This document shows positions 6,575 to 10,909 of a stretch of 10,909 bases of DNA, one piece after another. The stretch's first letter is position 1; each line of letters opens with the position of its first letter. The DNA comes from CAIJMI01 sp964448085 (GTDB lineage: Bacteria > Patescibacteriota > Microgenomatia > UBA10105 > UBA927), in the NCBI GenBank assembly GCA_964448085.1, contig CAYUUX010000028.1:1-10909 (forward strand). The letters run 5' to 3'. A program made the translations under genes and the position numbers. The notes under the pieces are model-generated. The model saw nothing but the letters and a program-made list of their open reading frames with translations. It was not told the DNA's origin and searched no databases.

Positions 6575-6841
6575 TTACGCAGAAGCTTCGGGATATGCTT
6601 CTTTTGGCCTGTCTTCAAACAATTCTACGTCAACATATTTGTTCTGTTTGGCTGCCATGAGCTTGATAATGTCGCGTATTGCCCGGATAATCCGACCTTG
6701 TTTGCCAATGACTTTTCCCATATCCTCGGGATGAACGTGCAGGACAAACACCGTTCGCGTATCTTCAGCGCGTTCTTCAACGCTTACGTCTTCCTGGTGT
6801 TCGACGATATGGGAAACGATAAAAAGCAACGTGTCTTTCAT
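6575..6841 (-). CDS. khpA: KH-domain RNA-binding protein KhpA (YlqC family)
   Basis: This is a small RNA-binding protein of the KhpA/YlqC family. In other bacteria it pairs with KhpB and affects RNA stability and cell growth. It has 88 residues, the family's usual length. The N-terminus is MKDTLLFIVSHIVEHQEDV, and the KH core has HPEDMGKVIGKQGRIIRAIR at 37-56 with the GKQG nucleic-acid loop. The tail KYVDVELFEDRPKEAYPEASA is slightly extended. It sits directly after rpsP, as in Firmicutes (rpsP-khpA-rimM-trmD), and its ATG overlaps the rpsP stop by four bases, so it should be translated with S16. No khpB is visible. The identification is firm for the domain; the cellular role is by analogy. 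Confidence 0.92.
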   Translation of the reverse strand: MKDTLLFIVSHIVEHQEDVSVEERAEDTRTVFVLHVHPEDMGKVIGKQGRIIRAIRDIIKLMAAKQNKYVDVELFEDRPKEAYPEASA

Positions 6842-7077
6842 GCGGTTTTTTTCGGATTCAGTATTTTATCAACACCAACTGTAGGTTGTGCGCCGACTGA
6901 AAACCAATACTGTACGCGTTCTTTGTTGACCGTTAATGTTGGCGGTTTGGTTAATGGGTTGTAGGAACCCAAAATTTCAATCGTACTGCCGTCCCGTCGT
7001 TTGCCTTCTTCCATGACGACGATGCGGTATGTCTTTCTGTTTCTTGATCCGGTTTGTGCGAGTTTTATTTTTACCAT
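6838..7077 (-). CDS. rpsP: 30S ribosomal protein bS16
   Basis: bS16 is a small-subunit assembly protein. The 79-residue product starts MVKIKLAQTGSRNRKTYRIV and contains KRRDGSTIEILGSYNPL and RVQYWFSVGAQPTVGVDKIL, all family hallmarks (YRIVV, RDG, LGxYNP, YWxxxGAQPT). The reading frame is open further upstream, into rnc, but the conserved MVKI start at 7077 is clearly right, giving normal length. There is no purine-rich Shine-Dalgarno; the bases before the ATG read ACCACCT. The gene is 13 bases from the rnc stop and overlaps khpA by four bases. Translation probably depends on ribosomes finishing rnc (inference). Confidence 0.96.
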   Translation of the reverse strand: MVKIKLAQTGSRNRKTYRIVVMEEGKRRDGSTIEILGSYNPLTKPPTLTVNKERVQYWFSVGAQPTVGVDKILNPKKTA

Positions 7078-7090
7078 AGGTGGTAGAATA

Positions 7091-7777
7091 TCATATTTTA
7101 CCCATCTTCTCAAGCGCGTCGCGGGCAGCTGCCTGTTCACCAGCCTGCTTTGATTTCCCTGTTCCACTGCCGAGTTTTTTCGTTCCTATGTACGCATCTA
7201 TCCAAAATACGCGGTTGTGATCAGGTCCCTCTGTCTTTTCTACGGTATAGACGGGTGACGTTTTGGTTTCTCCCTGAATGATTTCTTGGAGAAGGCTTTT
7301 GAAGTCCACGTAGGATTTCTCCTCAACGATTGTTTTTGCCTGAGTAAATAGATATGTTTGTAAAAAATGCTCCGCCGCTTCAATGCCTTGGTCCAGGAAG
7401 AGCGCTCCAAGAAATGCTTCAAACGAATCCGCGAGAAGCGACATGTTTTCTCTTCCGCCCGAATCTTCCTCACCGTGGCTTAAGAACAGTAAATCGCCAA
7501 ATCCAAGCCCCTTTGCGGTTTGTCCGAGTGTATTGGTCTTGACGAGGCTGGAACGGATATTTGTGAGCGTCCCTTCCGGATATTCCGAGTATGTTTGGTA
7601 GAGAAATTTTGACGTAAGAAAGGACAATATCGCATCGCCCAGAAATTCCAACCGTTCATTGGAGTGACGAATATGCTTTGCCTCGTTTAAATAGGAGCGG
7701 TGGTAGAATGCCTGGTGAAGCAGATCGTGATTGGAAAATTGTACGCCGATGGTTTGCTGTAGAGTTTCAAATGTCAT
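7091..7777 (-). CDS. rnc: Ribonuclease III
   Basis: This endonuclease cuts double-stranded RNA and matures rRNA precursors. At 228 residues it has the full family length and two domains. The catalytic domain contains HSNERLEFLGDAIL (38-51), with metal-binding Glu41, Glu44 and Asp48, and LLADSFEAFLGALFLDQG (114-131) with Asp117 and Glu120, which match Asp114 and Glu117 of the E. coli enzyme. The double-stranded RNA-binding domain runs from about 157 to 226 (DFKSLLQEIIQGE, HNRVFWIDAYIG, GTGKSKQAGEQAAARDAL). The start at 7777 overlaps the nusB stop by four bases, and there is no visible Shine-Dalgarno. Neighbouring nusB and ribosomal genes fit a ribosome biogenesis operon. Confidence 0.97.
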   Translation of the reverse strand: MTFETLQQTIGVQFSNHDLLHQAFYHRSYLNEAKHIRHSNERLEFLGDAILSFLTSKFLYQTYSEYPEGTLTNIRSSLVKTNTLGQTAKGLGFGDLLFLSHGEEDSGGRENMSLLADSFEAFLGALFLDQGIEAAEHFLQTYLFTQAKTIVEEKSYVDFKSLLQEIIQGETKTSPVYTVEKTEGPDHNRVFWIDAYIGTKKLGSGTGKSKQAGEQAAARDALEKMGKI

Positions 7778-8124
7778 ATGTTTTGTACGATTGTACCCAA
7801 GACTCCGTTAATAAATTTGGGACTGTTCGGATTGCCAAATGATTTGGCAAGTTCCACGGCTTCATCGATGACGACACGAAATGGTATTTGCTTCTCCTGT
7901 GTTATTTCAAACAACGCCAACCGGAGAATTGCTAGATCAATTTTTGCAATTTTCTCAACCGGCCATTCCGGTGCTGCCTTTCCGATCATTTCGTCAATTT
8001 TGGGAAGAAGCGGGCGGATCTCTTGGATATGTTCACCTTTTTGAGGGTTGCCAAAGCTATAGGAAAAAAGTTCCTGCATCCGAGTAATTCGTTTTTGGTG
8101 TCTGGGGTCTTGGGCGGTTTTCAT
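7774..8124 (-). CDS. nusB: Transcription antitermination factor NusB
   Basis: NusB binds boxA RNA together with ribosomal protein S10 and prevents premature termination in rRNA operons. It is an all-helical protein. From the ATG at 8124 it has 116 residues, a little shorter than typical. Recognisable parts are PRHQKRITRMQELFSYSF at the N-terminus, PEWPVEKIAKIDLAILRLAL in the middle and the C-terminal signature RVVIDEAVELAKSFGNPNSP followed by KFINGVLGTIV. The frame is open 58 codons further upstream, but that extension crosses a 50-base inverted repeat and reaches into rpmF, and it does not look like NusB. No Shine-Dalgarno is visible; only seven bases separate the hairpin from the ATG. The stop overlaps the rnc start. 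Confidence 0.93.
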   Translation of the reverse strand: MKTAQDPRHQKRITRMQELFSYSFGNPQKGEHIQEIRPLLPKIDEMIGKAAPEWPVEKIAKIDLAILRLALFEITQEKQIPFRVVIDEAVELAKSFGNPNSPKFINGVLGTIVQNI

Positions 8125-8131
8125 GATGCGA

Positions 8132-8181
8132 GCGTATGTGTTTTGCTTCTTTTTTAAAGACAAAAAGCAAAACGCATGCGC
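8132..8181. repeat. Long inverted repeat (hairpin) in the rpmF-nusB gap
   Basis: Bases 8132-8148 pair with 8165-8181 over 17 positions, the outermost pair being 8132 with 8181. Two positions are T opposite G. These are G-U pairs if the top strand is RNA and A-C mismatches in the bottom-strand transcript that actually covers the region. A perfect 9-base core GTTTTGCTT/AAGCAAAAC lies in the centre, and partial pairing continues inward through the T-run and A-run. The repeat fills most of the 71-base gap and ends seven bases before the nusB ATG. No T-run follows it on the bottom strand, so it does not look like a standard terminator. It may affect nusB translation or RNA processing (inference). 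Confidence 0.6.
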
Positions 8182-8195
8182 ACAATCTGTTTTAC

Positions 8196-8396
8196 TTACT
8201 TTTTCTTTTCTTTTTTCACCTTGTGTGTGACGACTTCTTTTCCGTCGTAATAGCCGCATGACGGGCATATTGTATGGGGTGAACGAATTGCACCGCACTG
8301 TTTGCAGAGGACCGCTGCTGCTGCGGTGAGTTTAATTGCAGCTTTGCGTTTCCCGCCGCGTCTTGTTGAATGTCTGCGTTTTGGTAAAGGTGTCAT
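8196..8396 (-). CDS. rpmF: 50S ribosomal protein bL32
   Basis: bL32 is a large-subunit zinc-ribbon protein. The 66-residue product has the N-terminal pattern LPKRRHSTRRGGKRKA, corresponding to the usual VPKRRTSKSR. It carries four zinc-ligand cysteines, Cys31 and Cys34 in CKQC and Cys44 and Cys47 in CPSC, followed by GYYDGKEVV. The lysine-rich end KVKKEKKK is typical. Because all four cysteines are present it is the zinc-binding (C+) form. The ATG at 8396 has a clear AAGGAG and lies nine bases from the recG stop. A 71-base gap with a hairpin separates it from nusB. Confidence 0.96.
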   Translation of the reverse strand: MTPLPKRRHSTRRGGKRKAAIKLTAAAAVLCKQCGAIRSPHTICPSCGYYDGKEVVTHKVKKEKKK

Positions 8397-8401
8397 AGAT
8401 G

Positions 8402-8407
8402 CTCCTT
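8402..8407 (-). promoter_or_regulatory. Shine-Dalgarno site of rpmF
   Basis: On the bottom strand AAGGAG lies five bases before the rpmF ATG and overlaps the TAA stop of recG. It is the only strong ribosome binding site in the minus-strand operon. This fits the need to translate the ribosomal protein far more than recG from the same transcript (inference). Confidence 0.75.
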
Positions 8408-10460
8408 AATCTTGCGTTACAGTGCGTATTTTACTCTCATTGAGGCGTTCTCTCAAGTGGGGAAAAGACTGAAATGTCGGATCCCTGTCTGTAAGAATTC
8501 CTACGGCCCGACCCGTTTGTTGGACAAGATGTTCGTCAGTTAATGAAGCGAGCGCAAGTGCAGGGATGCCGTGCTGTCTTTGTCCAAACAAATCTCCGGG
8601 ACCTCGTGTCGTCAAATCGTATTCCGCAAGCTCCGGTCCGTTGTGCACACGTTCGAGTATCGCCAACCGCTCGTGTGTTTTCGGATCGCTTGTTTGGGAA
8701 AACAGGAGGCAATAGGATTGCTTGTCGTTTCTTCCTACCCTTCCCCGCAACTGGTGCAGTTGTGAGAGGCCGAATCGGTCAGACCCTTCGATCATCATGA
8801 TGGTTGCATTCGGGATATCGATGCCAACCTCCACAACAGGTGTTGCGATGAGTATTGCCGTTTCCTGGTTGTGAAAACGCTCTAATATCGCAGTTTTTTC
8901 ATTTGATTTCATCCGTCCATGCAGCAGTTCCATTGGGATGTCGGAAAAGACATCCCGCTTGAGCGTTTCAAATTCTTTTTTTGCCGCCTTTACCGTCGAG
9001 AGTGTTTCTGACTCTTCTATAAACGGACAAATGATAAATGCCTGTGCGTGGTTCGTGTGAATTTCCTTCTTTATCCATGCATATGCACTGTCGCGTTTTT
9101 CCAACGGGACAACCCAGGTGCGCACCGGCTTTCTTCCCAATGGCATTTCGCGCAATACGGAAAGATCGAGGTTACCGTACAGGGTAAGCGCTAAAGTTCT
9201 GGGTATGGGAGTTGCAGTCATTGTCAGAAGATGTGCGGTACTGTTTGATGTATCCTTTGTCCGAATTTCCGCCCGTTGTTGTACGCCAAAGCGTTGTTGT
9301 TCATCAATGACCACGAAGCCAACCTTTTTGAGCACCGTCGTTTCTTCCAGGAGTGCATGTGTGCCGACGTAAACATGCGGTTCTTTGTTTGTTGTTTTTT
9401 GTGGTGTTGGTTTTTTCCCGCCAACAATCAGCTCAACGTGGATATGAAATGGCTCAAGGAGTGCGGCAAGCGTTTGGAAATGCTGATGTGCCAATATTTG
9501 CGTCGGTGCCATCAGAACCGATTGGTATCCGTTGGCAGAAGCGATGAACATTGCTGCGGCTGCGACAATTGTTTTGCCGCTTCCCACATCCCCTTCAAGG
9601 AGTCGATTCATCGGCACGGTGTTGGCAAGATCCTTGCGGATTTCTCCGATGGCGTTTTGTTGTCCATTTGTCAGGGTAAACGGCAGAGACCGTATGAATT
9701 GTTGTATTTCGTTTTCGCCGATCGTGCATGCCGGCGCATGTCTGGTTTCCCTCCAGATTTTCCGTTGTTCAAAGGAAAGACATTGCATCCAGACCAATTC
9801 ATCAAAGGCCAACCGATGTTTTGCTTCATCCCCGGCATGTATTGTTGTTGGAAAATGCACTGCACTGACAGCCTCAGGAAGATATGGCAGGTGGAACTGT
9901 TCGAGAATATCTTTCGGGAGGTATTCCTCAACAAACGTTGGATACTGGGTGAGTAATGCATGGATTCTTGCACGCAGCCATTTGGACGTAATCCCCGCTG
10001 TCTCAGGATATACGGGTACGATGCGTCCCGTATGTAATTTTGTTGTTTCAGATGTTACGAATTCATATTCTGGGGATTCTATGGCAAGCGTATTTCCAAA
10101 AAAACCAACTGTTCCGGAGACGGATAAAACGTCTCCAGGATGGATGATTTTGGGAAGGTAGATCTGGTTAAACCAAATAACGGCTATCGAACCGGTTGCA
10201 TCAGTAAGCACTGCTTCTTGGATGCGTTTGCCGGTTTTTGTGAAAATGTTTCGAATGGATTGTACGGTTCCTTCACAGCTTGCAAGCAGTCCCGGTCGAA
10301 GTTGACGAATTGGCGTTGTATGCGAAAAATCGTTATACCGGAAGGGCGTATGGTAGAGCAGATCGCGTACCGTGGTGATACCCAGCCGTTCCAGTTTTGT
10401 TGCCATTGCTGGACCAATCCTCGGTACGTATTGTACGGGAGAGGATGCCTGTAGCTTCAT
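8406..10460 (-). CDS. recG: ATP-dependent DNA helicase RecG
   Basis: RecG is a superfamily 2 helicase that remodels stalled replication forks and branch-migrates Holliday junctions. At 684 residues it is complete. The N-terminal wedge contains YVPRIGPAMATKLERLGI (11-28) and an OB-fold at about 55-135. Helicase motifs are GDVGSGKT (290-297, Walker A), MAPTQILAHQH (317-327), DEQQRFGVQQR (386-396, motif II), TATPIPRTLALT (415-426) and QLRGRVGR (570-577, motif VI). The RecG-specific TRG region DLTTRGPGDLFGQRQHG is at 615-631. Motif II reads DEQQ where many RecG proteins have DEQH. The ATG at 10460 lies seven bases after the microprotein stop, without a strong Shine-Dalgarno. rpmF follows nine bases after its end. 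Confidence 0.97.
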   Translation of the reverse strand: MKLQASSPVQYVPRIGPAMATKLERLGITTVRDLLYHTPFRYNDFSHTTPIRQLRPGLLASCEGTVQSIRNIFTKTGKRIQEAVLTDATGSIAVIWFNQIYLPKIIHPGDVLSVSGTVGFFGNTLAIESPEYEFVTSETTKLHTGRIVPVYPETAGITSKWLRARIHALLTQYPTFVEEYLPKDILEQFHLPYLPEAVSAVHFPTTIHAGDEAKHRLAFDELVWMQCLSFEQRKIWRETRHAPACTIGENEIQQFIRSLPFTLTNGQQNAIGEIRKDLANTVPMNRLLEGDVGSGKTIVAAAAMFIASANGYQSVLMAPTQILAHQHFQTLAALLEPFHIHVELIVGGKKPTPQKTTNKEPHVYVGTHALLEETTVLKKVGFVVIDEQQRFGVQQRAEIRTKDTSNSTAHLLTMTATPIPRTLALTLYGNLDLSVLREMPLGRKPVRTWVVPLEKRDSAYAWIKKEIHTNHAQAFIICPFIEESETLSTVKAAKKEFETLKRDVFSDIPMELLHGRMKSNEKTAILERFHNQETAILIATPVVEVGIDIPNATIMMIEGSDRFGLSQLHQLRGRVGRNDKQSYCLLFSQTSDPKTHERLAILERVHNGPELAEYDLTTRGPGDLFGQRQHGIPALALASLTDEHLVQQTGRAVGILTDRDPTFQSFPHLRERLNESKIRTVTQD

Positions 10461-10467
10461 GACTTTG

Positions 10468-10572
10468 TTATCGTATAGAAAGTAGCGGAATAAATGATGT
10501 AGCGATCAGCGCAAGGGATGCGATGACAACAATCACCTTCCAGAATGCTTCGTGTTTTCTAAAAAAGTTCAT
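10468..10572 (-). CDS. Small single-pass membrane protein, 34 residues, unknown function
   Basis: This is a complete ORF with ATG at 10572 and TAA at 10468-10470. The product begins MNFFRKHEAFWKVIVVIASL and continues ALIATSFIPLLSIR. A basic and aromatic N-terminal stretch is followed by one hydrophobic segment (about 13-31) with a Pro near the end and a final Arg, so it should span the membrane once with the N-terminus inside. Its ATG overlaps the tyrS stop by four bases (ATGA), the same arrangement seen at other gene junctions here, and it fills nearly the whole gap between tyrS and recG. I recall similar short hydrophobic proteins in Patescibacteria but cannot name a family. Coding status rests on the overlap, length-filling and protein-like composition. 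Confidence 0.6.
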   Translation of the reverse strand: MNFFRKHEAFWKVIVVIASLALIATSFIPLLSIR

Positions 10573-10895
10573 ATGAGTTGAATTTTAATAAACTTTCTTT
10601 TTCCGACCTTCATTATATCATTTGTTTTGATTGTTACGTCCGTTGTTTGAAATTTGATCCCCACTCCGTTGATTTCCACCGCATCCTGATCGATTAGCCT
10701 TCGCGCCTCAGATTTGCTTGTTGCTGTTTTTGTTTCCACAAGCAGGTCTATTAACTTCCATACAGGTTGTTTTGTCGAAAACATGGGAATATCCGAGTCT
10801 GCCAACGATTTTTTCTGGAACAATTTTTCGAATTCATCCCTTGCAATACTCGCCTCCTTTTCACCGTGGAGTTCCGAGACGATTTTCTGTGCCAG
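10569..10895 (-). CDS. tyrS: Tyrosyl-tRNA synthetase, C-terminal S4 domain (5' part outside window or frameshifted)
   Basis: This is the C-terminal end of a class I aminoacyl-tRNA synthetase that charges tRNA-Tyr. The visible frame reads LAQKIVSELHGEKEASIARD, the connecting helix region of TyrS (LAxxIVxxLHG). It then passes FEKLFQKK and an S4 RNA-binding domain with WKLIDLLVETKTATSKSEARR, RLIDQDAVEING and the closing VGKRKFIKIQLI. The catalytic HIGH and KMSKS parts are not in the window. Directly before LAQ the same frame has a TAA (10896-10898). The nearest possible start inside it is a TTG at 10823, which would give only the last 84 residues and would cut off the conserved LAxxIVxxLHG part. 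A one-base deletion near the window edge is the simplest explanation. Confidence 0.8.
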   Translation of the reverse strand: MAQKIVSELHGEKEASIARDEFEKLFQKKSLADSDIPMFSTKQPVWKLIDLLVETKTATSKSEARRLIDQDAVEINGVGIKFQTTDVTIKTNDIMKVGKRKFIKIQLI

Positions 10896-10909
10896 TTAAT
10901 CACATTGTG

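Noticed and set aside
7078..7167. N-terminal extension of rpsP (30 codons upstream of MVKI)
   Set aside because: The extension overlaps the rnc 3' end and has no S16 similarity; the family starts at MVKI with normal length.
8125..8298. 58-codon N-terminal extension of nusB
   Set aside because: It crosses the hairpin and overlaps rpmF in another frame. The composition is unlike NusB, and the ATG at 8124 gives a family-like N-terminus.
9276..9956. Long top-strand ORF (226 codons), plus another at 9532-10161 (209 codons), opposite recG
   Set aside because: Both lie wholly antisense to recG, whose helicase motifs are unmistakable. Their translations are rich in Cys, Arg, Phe and Trp without domain patterns, as expected for shadow frames.
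1..10909. CRISPR arrays, tRNA/rRNA genes, insertion sequences, phage genes
   Set aside because: I saw no spaced direct repeats, cloverleaf sequences, transposase motifs or terminal repeats; nearly every base belongs to an identifiable gene.

Overview
The window reads as chromosomal DNA of a Candidate Phyla Radiation (Patescibacteria, probably Parcubacteria-like) bacterium. This is inferred from the style of the genes. There is a type IV pilus locus with several short-leader pilins and PilM/N/O but no PilP or secretin PilQ. The housekeeping proteins are compact, genes are packed with many 4-base ATGA stop/start overlaps, and the order recG-rpmF-nusB-rnc-rpsP-khpA-trmD has no rimM between rpsP and trmD. 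No database search was possible, so the lineage is an inference.

Plus strand, about 1-5898: a type IV pilus operon. It opens inside the 3' end of a prepilin peptidase (PilD). Six prepilin-like genes follow: two GspG/PilA-type pilins, then GspH/FimT-, GspI/PilV-, GspJ/PilW- and GspK/PilX-like subunits. The locus ends with pilM, pilN and pilO, the cytoplasmic/inner-membrane assembly platform. PilD would cleave the prepilins after the Gly of each leader. The H-I-J-K-type subunits would form the tip that primes assembly, and PilM/N/O would link the pilus to motors that are not in this window.

Minus strand, 10909 down to 5888: an information-processing operon. In transcription order it holds the 3' end of tyrS (frame broken at the window edge), an undescribed 34-residue membrane microprotein, recG, rpmF (bL32), nusB, rnc (RNase III), rpsP (bS16), khpA (KH RNA-binding protein) and trmD. 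The theme is tRNA charging and modification, ribosomal proteins, rRNA processing and antitermination, and DNA repair. The only noticeable non-coding stretch is the 71-base rpmF-nusB gap, which is mostly filled by a long inverted repeat.

The two operons converge, and pilO and trmD overlap tail to tail by 11 bp with no convincing terminator. I see no tRNA or rRNA genes, CRISPR array, insertion sequence or phage gene. The content is mostly recognisable. The least described items are the microprotein, the nusB-proximal hairpin, the divergent TrmD cofactor loops and the composition of the minimal pilus.
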